Positions 1 through 9,143 of a stretch of DNA of 64,000 nt are shown piece by piece. The first letter of the stretch is position 1, and each line of letters begins with the position of its first letter. This stretch comes from Amycolatopsis dendrobii (GTDB taxonomy: Bacteria; Actinomycetota; Actinomycetes; Mycobacteriales; Pseudonocardiaceae): contig NZ_JACGZW010000011.1 of assembly GCF_014145675.1 (NCBI RefSeq), forward strand, positions 361,114-425,113, written 5' to 3'. Made by a program: the position numbers and the translations under genes. A model generated the notes under the pieces. It saw only the letters and a program-made list of their open reading frames with translations, made no database searches and was not told the DNA's origin.

Positions 1-1180
1 ACGACGCACCGAGAAACATGCCGGAGAAGCACTGCGCCTGCAGTTCCAGACGGCGGGACAGTTCCAGCCCGGCGTCGGAGTCGGCACCCGCGTCGTACCG
101 CTGTTCGCTCATCGCCTCCTCGACGCCGGACAGGTTCTGCACGTGGTGACCGTATTCGTGGGCCAGCACCGCGAGGTAGATGCCGGGATGCGCGCCGTAT
201 TCCTCGATCTGGAGCTTGTCCATCGGCATGTAGATGGTCTCGTTCGTCGGGCAGTAGTAGGCGGCGAAATTGTCACCGGACGAACTGCACGGGCTTTGCA
301 TCTGGCCGGACTGCGCGACCACCAGGTTCGGGCTCTCGAACGGAAGACCGGCGTCGCCGAGCACCGGCGCCCACACCGAATCCAGGCAGCGGATGCCGGA
401 CTGGAAGAACCGTTCCGCGCCGGCCCGGTCCGAACTCCAGCGGCTGAGCGTGCACGCCACGTTCTGCAATCCGGCGTCGGCGCTGGCGAACAGCGGGTTC
501 CGCGCGGTCTCCTTCACCGGTCGCGGGCCGCGGGGCGCCGGCGGGGCCTCGGACGCCGGTTCCGAGTCGCTGGTGGTTTCGCGGGTTTCCCTGGTTGTCG
601 AGGTGGCAGTGGTCGAAGTGCTGCTTTCGGTGGTGTACCGGGTGGGCTGCGTTTCCCTGGAGATCGAGGAATACGTCGGCGGCGTGGTGCTCGCCGCGTC
701 GACGCGCTTGTCTTTGTGCACGGCCGCACCGATCGCTGCCAGTCCCCCGACGACCAGCACGATCGCGCCGAGCACCGACACCAGCACGATCACCCCGGCG
801 TGCGATTTCTTCGGCGGTCGCCCGGCGCGGTAGCCGTCGAACCGGGCGACCGGACCGAATTCCGGCTGGGGCACACCAGGGGACGCGGCGAATGGTCCCG
901 GCGCCGGAGCGACCTGCGGTGGCGGCAACGGCGCGGCAGGCGGCGGCAAAGGAACTGCCGGTCCGGCAGTGGGAACCGGCGGTCCGGGAGGGAACTGCTG
1001 TGCCAGCGGAGTCGGCGGCCCGCCCGGAAACTGCTGGCCCGGCGGCATCCCCGGCCCCGCCATTCCGCCGCCTGGCATCCCGGGGCCCGGCGGCATCCCG
1101 GGCGGCAGCGGCCGCGGCGGCGGGAGCGGGACGGCTCCCGGCGGAACCGGATAAGGACCGCCTTGCGGTGGCCAGGTCAT
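1..1180 (-). CDS. Membrane-anchored neutral zinc metallopeptidase, C-terminus cut by window edge
   Basis: The first 393 residues are present and the frame runs off the left edge. The ATG at 1180 follows a clear AGGGGGAACG ribosome site. Residues 1-115 are Pro/Gly-rich and cytoplasmic. A hydrophobic helix lies near residues 125-148, followed by a Thr/Ser-rich linker and the peptidase domain. The zinc motif HEYGH is at residues 341-345, with a downstream E-x-x-A-D-x-x-A-G-type stretch that could supply the third ligand. This order (Pro-rich tail, one helix, external HExxH domain) matches the YpfJ-like neutral zinc metallopeptidase family (Pfam Zn_peptidase). The substrate is unknown. It is divergent from the DUF2207-type gene. 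Confidence 0.85.
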   Translation of the reverse strand, partial: MTWPPQGGPYPVPPGAVPLPPPRPLPPGMPPGPGMPGGGMAGPGMPPGQQFPGGPPTPLAQQFPPGPPVPTAGPAVPLPPPAAPLPPPQVAPAPGPFAASPGVPQPEFGPVARFDGYRAGRPPKKSHAGVIVLVSVLGAIVLVVGGLAAIGAAVHKDKRVDAASTTPPTYSSISRETQPTRYTTESSTSTTATSTTRETRETTSDSEPASEAPPAPRGPRPVKETARNPLFASADAGLQNVACTLSRWSSDRAGAERFFQSGIRCLDSVWAPVLGDAGLPFESPNLVVAQSGQMQSPCSSSGDNFAAYYCPTNETIYMPMDKLQIEEYGAHPGIYLAVLAHEYGHHVQNLSGVEEAMSEQRYDAGADSDAGLELSRRLELQAQCFSGMFLGAS

Positions 1181-1257
1181 CGTTCCCCCTGCGATTGCGT
1201 GATTCGCGTAATCCGGCTTTTTCCACTGCCGGGGCACCCAGCCTAGCCGGTGTGCTC

Positions 1258-1263
1258 TAGGCT
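1258..1263 (+). promoter_or_regulatory. Candidate -10 box (TAGGCT) for a leaderless transcript of the 1272 gene
   Basis: TAGGCT fits the actinobacterial TANNNT -10 pattern and ends 8 nt before the GTG at 1272. No Shine-Dalgarno sequence precedes that GTG, so transcription probably starts at or next to the start codon. No clear -35 element is visible. Confidence 0.4.
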
Positions 1264-1271
1264 CTGCTGCC

Positions 1272-2930
1272 GTGGCGAGGAAATGGGTTTCCGCGGCGGC
1301 GATCGCGGCATTGGCGGTATTATCCGGTCCGAGTCCGGCGGCGGCCTTCTCCGGAACCGGGTGGCATTCCGAGAATGCGCAAGCGTCCCCCGAAGCGACT
1401 GCGGAAATCGCATTGAAACTGTTGCGCGACGGCGGCTTCCAGGTCACCGAGAAGGTGACTGTCCCAGGTGGACAACGGCTGGTGTCCACGTTGCCGCTGC
1501 GGCTGCCCGCCGACGACGGGCAGGACCTCCGCTACACGGTGCGGGACGCGAAGGCCACCGGCGGCAGCGCCGTCGCGCAGGCCGACGACCAGTTGACGCT
1601 CACCTTCGGCGCGGGCGAATCCACCGTCGTCTACACACTCGCCGGCGCCCTCGCCGACCAGGGCGGCGGCCAGCAGGTGCGCGCGCTCGTCGCGGGCGGC
1701 TTCGACCAGCCGGTGAAGGAAATCAAGGCGTCCTTCCTCGCCCCGGCCCGGCAGATGGCGCCGGTGACCTGTTCGATCGGCGCGAACCAGCCGTGCACGC
1801 TGTCCGAGGTCGACCACACCGGCGTGCTGCGGCTGCAGCAGAACGATTTGCCGCCGGGCGCGCGGATGGAACTGTCAGTCGGGCTGCCGCCAGGCACCGC
1901 GCCGGCGAATGCCGATTTCGTGCCGGCCAGCGCATTGGCGGCGGCATTCTCGCTCACCTTGCCGTCCGTCATCGGCTTCGCCGTGGTTGCCGTTTTGCTG
2001 ATTGCCACCGCACTATTCGTATGGCGGCGCCGAAAGCAGGACGAACTCGCGACCAGCGTCGGCGATACCACAATCGAAGTTCTTTTGCAGGAAAACGGCC
2101 GAACTTGGTTCGCTTCTCCGGACGGGGTGCTTCCCGGGCAGATCGGCACCGTGATGGACGAGTCGGTGGACCCGGTGGACATCGCGGCCACCGTCGTCGA
2201 TCTGGCGGTGCGGAATTACCTGTGGCTGGCCGAGCTTCCCGGTCCGGACTGGCAGATCTCCCGGCGGAACCCGCCGGACGAGCACCTGCGCGATTTCGAG
2301 CGGGTGGTCTGCGAAACGCTGCTGCCGGAAGGTACCGACACCGTCCTGCTGTCCCGGCTGCACGATCTCGACGCGGCACCGATCCAGGACTCCATGTACC
2401 GGGACGTCGTTGCCAGCCAATGGTTCTCGCGTCGTCCGGACACCTCGCGCGGGGTGCTGGCGCTGCCCGGCGTCCTGCTGTTCGTGCTCGGCTTGGTCGC
2501 GACGGCGGTGCTTTCGTTCACCGTCGGGCACGCGCTGCTGGGCGTCGCGGTCGCGCTCGCCGGCCTGGGTCTGGCCGCGGCTCGCGCGCTGCTGCCGTCC
2601 CGCACCGCCCGCGGCCGCGCGGTCGCCGGCCAGATCCGCGGGCTGTTGCACTACCTGCACCGTCTGCGCGCGGAAGACATCGAACGCCCGGCGGACCGCG
2701 AGATGGTGTTCTCCCGTTCTCTGCCGTACGCGGTGGTGCTCGGCGACACCGAACGCTGGCTCGGCGCGTTCGCCGGCTTGGACCCGGACGCCGACGGCCA
2801 GGCCGGCCTCTCCTGGTACGGCGGCGTCGAACAGGACAATGACCTGCGTCGCTTCGGCCCTCGGCTGCTGGCCTTCCTGACCGCGCTCAACCACGCGCTG
2901 ACGAAGGAACCGTCGAAAACCGGGTCGTAG
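1272..2930 (+). CDS. DUF2207-like predicted membrane protein
   Basis: 552 aa from a GTG start. A signal peptide (residues 1-25, ending in a PAAA region) is followed by an extracytoplasmic beta-rich domain to about residue 215. One transmembrane helix (about 220-245) ends in a WRRRK stop-transfer. A cytoplasmic domain follows, with two more hydrophobic segments near residues 395-440. The order signal peptide, exported domain, helix, cytoplasmic domain with a C-terminal helix pair is that of DUF2207 (predicted membrane protein) proteins, whose function is not established. It converges on tsaE, with only 21 bp between the stops. The family call rests on layout, so a related DUF is possible. Confidence 0.75.
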   Translation: MARKWVSAAAIAALAVLSGPSPAAAFSGTGWHSENAQASPEATAEIALKLLRDGGFQVTEKVTVPGGQRLVSTLPLRLPADDGQDLRYTVRDAKATGGSAVAQADDQLTLTFGAGESTVVYTLAGALADQGGGQQVRALVAGGFDQPVKEIKASFLAPARQMAPVTCSIGANQPCTLSEVDHTGVLRLQQNDLPPGARMELSVGLPPGTAPANADFVPASALAAAFSLTLPSVIGFAVVAVLLIATALFVWRRRKQDELATSVGDTTIEVLLQENGRTWFASPDGVLPGQIGTVMDESVDPVDIAATVVDLAVRNYLWLAELPGPDWQISRRNPPDEHLRDFERVVCETLLPEGTDTVLLSRLHDLDAAPIQDSMYRDVVASQWFSRRPDTSRGVLALPGVLLFVLGLVATAVLSFTVGHALLGVAVALAGLGLAAARALLPSRTARGRAVAGQIRGLLHYLHRLRAEDIERPADREMVFSRSLPYAVVLGDTERWLGAFAGLDPDADGQAGLSWYGGVEQDNDLRRFGPRLLAFLTALNHALTKEPSKTGS

Positions 2931-2951
2931 AGGATTGCCGGACGGTAAGCG

Positions 2952-3419
2952 CTAGGCCGCTTGCAACTCGTCGACCCGGGTGGTCCAGGAGCCGTGCGGT
3001 TCCAGCACGACGGCCCGGGTGTCGTCGTCGTGGCGGGTCAGGCGAACGACGAGGTGGTCTTCCGACAGCCGTTCCGCGCTGCCCTCGCCCCACTCCACGA
3101 CCACCGCGGACGATTCCAGGTCAGTGTCCAGATCGAGGTCGTCCAACTGGGACAGATCGCCGCCGAGCCGGTATGCGTCCACGTGGATCAGCGGCACCCC
3201 GGCCGCACCCGCGGCGTGCACCCGCGCCAGCACGAAGGTCGGCGAACTGACGCGTCCGCCGACGCCGAGGCCGTCCGCGATCCCCCTGGTCAGCGTCGTT
3301 TTGCCGGCCCCGAGCGGACCGTCCAACAGCACCAGGTCGCCCGCGCGCAGTGCCGCGCCCAGCGTCCGCCCGAAGGCCATCGTGTCCTCGGGGGTTTCCA
3401 GAATCACCTTGTCCACCAC
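2952..3419 (-). CDS. tsaE: tRNA threonylcarbamoyladenosine biosynthesis ATPase TsaE
   Basis: 155 aa, usual for the family. TsaE is the ATPase partner of TsaB/TsaD in making t6A37 on ANN-decoding tRNAs. The Walker A motif GPLGAGKTT lies near residues 35-43. The conserved VSSPTFVL switch segment and HVDAYRL follow. The GTG start at 3419 lies 16 nt inside the upstream hydrolase gene, so the two are probably translated together. In mycobacteria tsaB and rimI come next. Here the following gene is convergent and unrelated, so those partners are not adjacent. Confidence 0.95.
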   Translation of the reverse strand: MVDKVILETPEDTMAFGRTLGAALRAGDLVLLDGPLGAGKTTLTRGIADGLGVGGRVSSPTFVLARVHAAGAAGVPLIHVDAYRLGGDLSQLDDLDLDTDLESSAVVVEWGEGSAERLSEDHLVVRLTRHDDDTRAVVLEPHGSWTTRVDELQAA

Positions 3420-4492
3420 CAGTTTCGCCGGTTCGGCGCGGCGCTGCCACCACAGCGCTGCAGCAGGTCGATGAGATGGCTGTTCACCAGCTCGGGCTGT
3501 TCGAGCTGCACCATGTGCCCGGCTCCGCGCACCCGCACGAGCTCCGCGTCCGGCAGCTCGGCGGCGATGCGCTCGGCGTGCGCGAACGGGGTAAAGCGGT
3601 CCGCGTCGCCGCCGATGACCAGCACTTGCGCGTGTTTGAGCCCGGCCAGCACAGCGTAGCGATTGTGACTGCCGAGAGTGTCCACGAAGTTGATCAGCCC
3701 GCGCACCGGCGTCACCGCGAGCATTTCCAGCATGAAGTCGACCAGGCGCGGCGAGACGTCACGGCTGCCGAACGCGAGCCGTCGCACTGCCTGCCGGGTC
3801 AGCTGACCGCCTGCCGCGCGCACGAACTCCACCAACCCGGGTTGCCATCCGGCCAGCTCGCCGACGCCGCGCGTGAGCGGGTTGTGCTTGGACAGCAACG
3901 GCCTCGGCAACCCGCGTGCACCGACTTCGCCCGCCGCGGTCGCGATGAAAGCGACGCCGCATACGCGGTCTTCGAAGAGGTCTGGCCGTTGCGCAGCCAG
4001 TTCCATGATCACCATGCCGCCCATGGAATGTCCCATGAGGACGATCGGTCCTTCGGGCACTAACGCGCGCAGCACGCTGTCGAGATCGTGCGCGAGCTGT
4101 TCGATCGTCGACGTCTCAGTGGACGCTTCTCCGGACAGACCGTGACCGCGATGGTCGAAGTAGACCTGCCGTACGCGCGGCAGCCGCAGCGAAGCGACGT
4201 CGCGGCGCTGGAAGTGCCACGAGCGCCGCGAAAGCGCGAAGCCGTGTACTCCGACGAGAGTCAGCTCCGGCTTCTCGCCGTCCTCAGGGTCGATCTCCTC
4301 GACCGACAGCGGCGTGCCGTCTTCAGCCGCGACAGTGGACGTCCGGTCCGGCTTCAGCTCGCCTAGCGGTTCGTCGGCGAACGGGTCCTCGGTCGGTTTG
4401 CGTTGCTGCGACGCGACAACTGCCGCTGCCGCGCCCGTCACTACCGCTCCGACTCCGCCGACGATCGCCCACAGCCGCGCCGACGGAGTCAC
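3404..4492 (-). CDS. Alpha/beta-fold hydrolase with N-terminal membrane anchor
   Basis: 362 aa. A hydrophobic segment at residues 8-27 probably anchors it in the membrane. The hydrolase core follows with the oxyanion stretch GVHGF, the nucleophile elbow GHSMGG, a GGDADRFTP acid loop and the terminal histidine in GAGHMVQLEQPE, so the Ser-Asp-His triad looks complete. The GTG start shares a GTGA overlap with the alr stop. Placement between alr and tsaE is common in Actinobacteria. The substrate is unknown; an esterase, lipase or epoxide-hydrolase-type activity is possible. Confidence 0.88.
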   Translation of the reverse strand: MTPSARLWAIVGGVGAVVTGAAAAVVASQQRKPTEDPFADEPLGELKPDRTSTVAAEDGTPLSVEEIDPEDGEKPELTLVGVHGFALSRRSWHFQRRDVASLRLPRVRQVYFDHRGHGLSGEASTETSTIEQLAHDLDSVLRALVPEGPIVLMGHSMGGMVIMELAAQRPDLFEDRVCGVAFIATAAGEVGARGLPRPLLSKHNPLTRGVGELAGWQPGLVEFVRAAGGQLTRQAVRRLAFGSRDVSPRLVDFMLEMLAVTPVRGLINFVDTLGSHNRYAVLAGLKHAQVLVIGGDADRFTPFAHAERIAAELPDAELVRVRGAGHMVQLEQPELVNSHLIDLLQRCGGSAAPNRRNWWWTR

Positions 4493-5610
4493 GCCCGCTC
4501 CCCCACGTACCGGCGGTGCACCCGCGGCCGGTACATCGAGGTGACGATCTCGTAGTCGATGGTGCCGATCTTGTCCGCCCATTCGCGCGCGGTCGGCTCG
4601 CCCGAGCGGCCCGCTCCGAACAGCACGACCTCGTCGCCCACCTTGGGCACGTCCTCGTTGCCGACGTTGACCACGAGCTGGTCCATGCAGACCCGCCCGA
4701 CGACCGGCCGCCGTTTCCCGCCGAGCCAGACGTCCATCCGGCCGGACAGCGTGCGCGGCACCCCGTCGGCGTACCCGGCGGGCACGAGCGCGAGCGTGGT
4801 GTCCTCGTGCGCGGTCCAGGTGTGTCCGTAGGAGACGGATTCGCCTGCCGCGAGCGGCTTGGTGAGCACCACGGTGGAACGGAAGGTCATCACCGGACGC
4901 AGGTCGTCGTCGGTGGGCACCGGGTTGAGGCCGTACATCGCGATACCCGGGCGAACCAGTTCGAAGTGCAGGTCGGGCCGGGTGAGCGTGGCCGCGGAGT
5001 TCGCCAGGTGCCGGATCGGGTCGAGACCGGCGGCGCGAGCCGCGTCGTAGGCCTCGCCGAACAGCTTCGCCTGCGCGTCGATCGACGCGTGCCCCAGCTC
5101 GTCGGCGCAGGCCAGGTGCGACCAGACGGCCACGACCTCGACGCCGCGCGCCTTGGCCGCCGCCTCGACCAGCGCGGGCCAGTCGGCGGGCGGGCAGCCG
5201 TTGCGGCTCAGCCCGGTGTCGATCTTGAGGTGCACACGGGCGCGCTTCCCGGCGCGCGTCGCCGCGGCGTCGACCCTGGCCAGCTCGCCGAGGGAGCTGA
5301 CGCCGAGGTCGACGTCCGCCTCGATGCCGGGCGTGAAATCCAGCTCCGGAACGTCCAGCCAGCTGAAGAGCGGCACGGAAAGGCCCGCGGCCCGCAGGTC
5401 GAGAGCTTCCCGCAGCGAACAGGTGCCGAGCCAGCTCGCCCCGGCCTCGACCGCGGCGCGGCCGACGGGAATCGCGCCGTGGCCGTACCCGTCGGCCTTG
5501 ACCACGCACATCACGGCCGCACCGGGGGCCCGGGCGGCCAGCAAGGAAACGTTGTGCCGCAGTGCGCCGAGATCGATCACGGTCTCGGCGTGCGGAGAAC
5601 TGGCAGTCAT
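4489..5610 (-). CDS. alr: Alanine racemase
   Basis: 373 aa. This PLP enzyme interconverts L- and D-alanine for peptidoglycan. The PLP-lysine motif VVKADGYGHGA is near residues 34-44. The second catalytic tyrosine lies in the ESVSYGHTW region, and GRVCMDQ follows. ATG at 5610 gives the normal N-terminus (about ten residues before IDLGALRHN). Its upstream sequence lacks a ribosome site and forms one arm of a perfect hairpin that includes the start codon. An in-frame TTG at 5676 would add 22 residues unlike the family. alr is the first gene of an overlapping alr-hydrolase-tsaE chain. Confidence 0.95.
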   Translation of the reverse strand: MTASSPHAETVIDLGALRHNVSLLAARAPGAAVMCVVKADGYGHGAIPVGRAAVEAGASWLGTCSLREALDLRAAGLSVPLFSWLDVPELDFTPGIEADVDLGVSSLGELARVDAAATRAGKRARVHLKIDTGLSRNGCPPADWPALVEAAAKARGVEVVAVWSHLACADELGHASIDAQAKLFGEAYDAARAAGLDPIRHLANSAATLTRPDLHFELVRPGIAMYGLNPVPTDDDLRPVMTFRSTVVLTKPLAAGESVSYGHTWTAHEDTTLALVPAGYADGVPRTLSGRMDVWLGGKRRPVVGRVCMDQLVVNVGNEDVPKVGDEVVLFGAGRSGEPTAREWADKIGTIDYEIVTSMYRPRVHRRYVGERA

Positions 5611-5624
5611 AACGACTGCCAGTT
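5598..5624. promoter_or_regulatory. Perfect inverted repeat spanning the alr start codon
   Basis: Two 11-nt arms (AACTGGCAGTC and GACTGCCAGTT) flank the 5-nt loop 5609-5613. The alr ATG (5608-5610, minus strand) straddles loop and arm. No Shine-Dalgarno sequence is available for that ATG. It could be an RNA hairpin that hides the start or a DNA operator. Confidence 0.6.
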
Positions 5625-5631
5625 TCCCACG

Positions 5632-5722
5632 TTGCCAATTCGGCCAAAAGTAGGCCGACCCCCACGCGGCACGCAACCGTCGCTACGAAGTCATTCGGCC
5701 GTAGCTGTGGCCGAATTGGCAA
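5632..5722. promoter_or_regulatory. 15-bp perfect inverted repeat in the alr upstream region
   Basis: TTGCCAATTCGGCCA at 5632-5646 is repeated in exact reverse complement at 5708-5722, 61 bp apart. The arms sit at both ends of the spacer between the ABC ATPase gene and alr. The loop is too long for an intrinsic terminator, so paired operator sites or DNA looping are more likely. Confidence 0.5.
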
Positions 5723-5741
5723 TAATCGGCGCAGTATCGGC

Positions 5742-6842
<1,101 letters not shown>

Positions 6843-6845
6843 CGG

Positions 6846-8279
6846 TCAGTCCTCTCCCAATTTCGCGGAAACCCCGTGCGCGGCCTCGCGCGCCTCGAGG
6901 TGGCGTTGCTGGATCTCGATGCCCGCGGCGCGCAGCGCCCCGGTCGGCTCGTCCAACCCGAGCTGGTTCTTGGTTCCGGTCCACGCGGGCGGTTCGGCGG
7001 CGCCAGAAAGCGCCCAAGCGGCCTGTCGAGCGGCCCCGAGCGCGACGTACTCGCCGACCTCGGGGATCACGACAGGCAGGCCAAGCACGATCGGCGCGAT
7101 CGCGCGGACCGCGGCGGATTGCGCGCCGCCGCCGATGAGCAGCACGCGCTTCACGGCCATGCCCTGCGCGCGCACCGCGTCGAGCCCGGCGGCCAAGCCG
7201 CAGACCATGCCCTCGACGGTCGCCCGCGCGACGTTCTCCGGCGTCATGTTCGCCCTGGTCAGACCGTGCAGCGAACCGGTCGCGCCGGGCAGGTTCGGGG
7301 TGCGCTCGCCGTCGAGGTAGGGCAGCAGCGTGAGGCCGCCCGCACCCGGTTCGGCGGCCAGTGCGAGCCGGTCGAATTCGGCCAGGTCCACCCCGAGCAT
7401 CGCCGCGCCCGCGGTGAGCACGCGGGCGGCGTTGAGGGCGGCGGTCAGCGGGAGGAACCGGCCGGTGGCGTCGGCGAATCCGGCGACCAGGCCGCTCGCG
7501 TCGGCCGCGCCGGTCTCGGTGACGCCGAAAACCGTGCCGCTGGTGCCGATCGAGATCACCGCGTCGCCAGGGGCCAGTTCGAGCGCGAGGGCGGCGGCCA
7601 TGTTGTCGCCGGTGCCGGCGGAGACGAGCATGCCCTCGCTGGTGTGCCCGGCGACGTCGGACGGGCCGAGCACCGTCGGCAGATCCGGGGTGCGGCCGCC
7701 GAACGCGTGCGCGAGAACGTCGGGGCGGTACGTGTTGTCCGTGGGCGAGAAGTAGCCGGTGCCGGAGGCGTCGCCGCGGTCGGTCACCGCGGTTTCCGGA
7801 CAGCCGAGCAGCCGCCAGGTGAGCCAGTCGTGCGGCAGCAGGACGCGCGCGACCCGGTCGGCGTTCTCCGGTTCGTGCTCGGCGAGCCAGCGGAGCTTGG
7901 TGACGGTGAAGCTCGCGACCGGGACCAGCCCGACCGACTTCGCCCACACGCCGGGTCCGCCCAGTTCCTCGGTCAGGTCCTTGGCTGCCTGCGCGGAGCG
8001 GGTGTCGTTCCACAGCAACGCCGGGCGGACCACCTCACCGGCCTCGTCGAGCGTGACCATGCCGTGCTGCTGACCGCCGACGCCGATCGCCTTGACGCCG
8101 TCGAGGACGTCGCGAGTGGCGTCCGCAAACGCTTGCGCCCACGCTGCGGGGTCGACCTCGGTGCCGTCCGGATGCGGCGCCCGGCCGGTGCGCACGATCT
8201 CGCCCGTGCGCGCGTCGCAGACCACGACCTTGGTCGACTGGGTCGACGAATCGACCCCGGCCACCAGCTCAGCTGTCAT
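6846..8279 (-). CDS. xylB: Xylulokinase (FGGY family carbohydrate kinase)
   Basis: 477 aa. It phosphorylates D-xylulose to xylulose 5-phosphate in the cytoplasm. The N-terminal FGGY domain starts VAGVDSSTQSTK, with the xylulokinase-typical GVGGQQHGMV (about 70-79). The C-terminal domain has ISIGTSGTVFG and the FGGY-type signature RVLLIGGGAQS. Its start overlaps the regulator gene by 11 nt, so it is read from the same transcript. Other FGGY kinases (ribulokinase, gluconokinase) are possible, but the QQHG motif favours xylulose. Confidence 0.9.
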   Translation of the reverse strand: MTAELVAGVDSSTQSTKVVVCDARTGEIVRTGRAPHPDGTEVDPAAWAQAFADATRDVLDGVKAIGVGGQQHGMVTLDEAGEVVRPALLWNDTRSAQAAKDLTEELGGPGVWAKSVGLVPVASFTVTKLRWLAEHEPENADRVARVLLPHDWLTWRLLGCPETAVTDRGDASGTGYFSPTDNTYRPDVLAHAFGGRTPDLPTVLGPSDVAGHTSEGMLVSAGTGDNMAAALALELAPGDAVISIGTSGTVFGVTETGAADASGLVAGFADATGRFLPLTAALNAARVLTAGAAMLGVDLAEFDRLALAAEPGAGGLTLLPYLDGERTPNLPGATGSLHGLTRANMTPENVARATVEGMVCGLAAGLDAVRAQGMAVKRVLLIGGGAQSAAVRAIAPIVLGLPVVIPEVGEYVALGAARQAAWALSGAAEPPAWTGTKNQLGLDEPTGALRAAGIEIQQRHLEAREAAHGVSAKLGED

Positions 8280-9093
8280 AGGGCTGCCCCTCCTCGACGT
8301 ACTCCGCGGCCTCGACCGCCGTTCCTTCGTTCAGCGCGGCCTCGATCTCCTCGGTGGGAGTGGCTTCGCTGGTGATCAGGAGGTCGTAATCGCCGACGGT
8401 GCCGTGCGCGTACGTCGCGGTGCGGCCGAACTTCGAGTGGTCGAGGACCAGCACGTTGCGGTTCGCGGCGCGCAGCACGGCCTTCTTCAGCTCGGCGTAG
8501 TCGCGGACCGGGTGGAACAGCCTGCCCACCGCGACCGCGCTCACCGAGACGAACGCGATGTCCACGCGGATGCGCTCGAGCAGCGCGAGCACGTCGGGGC
8601 CGGAGCAGGAGTCGTACTCGGGGTCGTAATGCCCGCCGGCGAGGACGACGTCGACACCGGTGCCCAGCAGCCGTGCGGCCTGCAGCGAGTTGGTGATGAC
8701 GGTGAGGCGCTCGATCCGGGCCAGCCGCTCGACCAGCGGGAACAGCGTGGTGGAGTCGTCCACGAACACCGCCTGGCCGGGTTCGACCTGCTGAATCGCG
8801 AGGTCAGCGAGGGCTTCCTTCTCGGCCGAGTGCAGCGTGAACCTGCTGGCGGTCTCCATGGTGAGCGCCGGGTACGCCTCGACCTTGCCGCGCAGCTTCC
8901 GCAACAGCCGCTTGTCAGCGAGTTCGTCGAGGTCGCGGTGCATCGTCATGAGGCTCACGCCGAACCGGGCGGTGAGGTCGTCGATGCGGACTTCGCCCTG
9001 GTCAATGACGTAGTCGAGGATCTCCTGGCGCCGCTGCTCCACCGCGGCGTCGGACGGGCGCGTCTTCGGCCGTCCTGGCGTGTCTCGACTCAC
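8269..9093 (-). CDS. DeoR-family transcriptional regulator of the sugar operon
   Basis: 274 aa from a GTG. An N-terminal winged helix (about residues 20-75, with QEILDYVIDQGEVRIDDLTARFGVS in two parts) recognises DNA. The C-terminal DeoR sensor domain has the isomerase-like motifs VFVDDSTT, TVITNSL and VLVLDHSKFGR, and probably binds a phosphorylated sugar. It is first in the deoR-xylB-ATPase unit, and an inverted repeat lies 27 bp upstream of its start. Autoregulation and repression released by a sugar phosphate are inferred from family and position. Confidence 0.9.
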   Translation of the reverse strand: MSRDTPGRPKTRPSDAAVEQRRQEILDYVIDQGEVRIDDLTARFGVSLMTMHRDLDELADKRLLRKLRGKVEAYPALTMETASRFTLHSAEKEALADLAIQQVEPGQAVFVDDSTTLFPLVERLARIERLTVITNSLQAARLLGTGVDVVLAGGHYDPEYDSCSGPDVLALLERIRVDIAFVSVSAVAVGRLFHPVRDYAELKKAVLRAANRNVLVLDHSKFGRTATYAHGTVGDYDLLITSEATPTEEIEAALNEGTAVEAAEYVEEGQPYDS

Positions 9094-9119
9094 ATCTCGT
9101 TCTTACCAGATATCGCGAG

Positions 9120-9140
9120 TCGAGTTAACACGTAACTCGA
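9120..9140. promoter_or_regulatory. Candidate DeoR operator (8-bp inverted repeat)
   Basis: TCGAGTTA and TAACTCGA flank the 5-bp ACACG spacer. The site lies between the nnrE stop and the deoR start. It lacks a following T-run on the minus strand, so an operator is more likely than a terminator. Confidence 0.5.
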
Positions 9141-9143
9141 TAA

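Noticed and set aside
5632..5722. Attachment site or terminal repeat of a mobile element
   Set aside because: The 15-bp repeats enclose only 61 bp with no transposase or integrase, and gene order around them is conserved.
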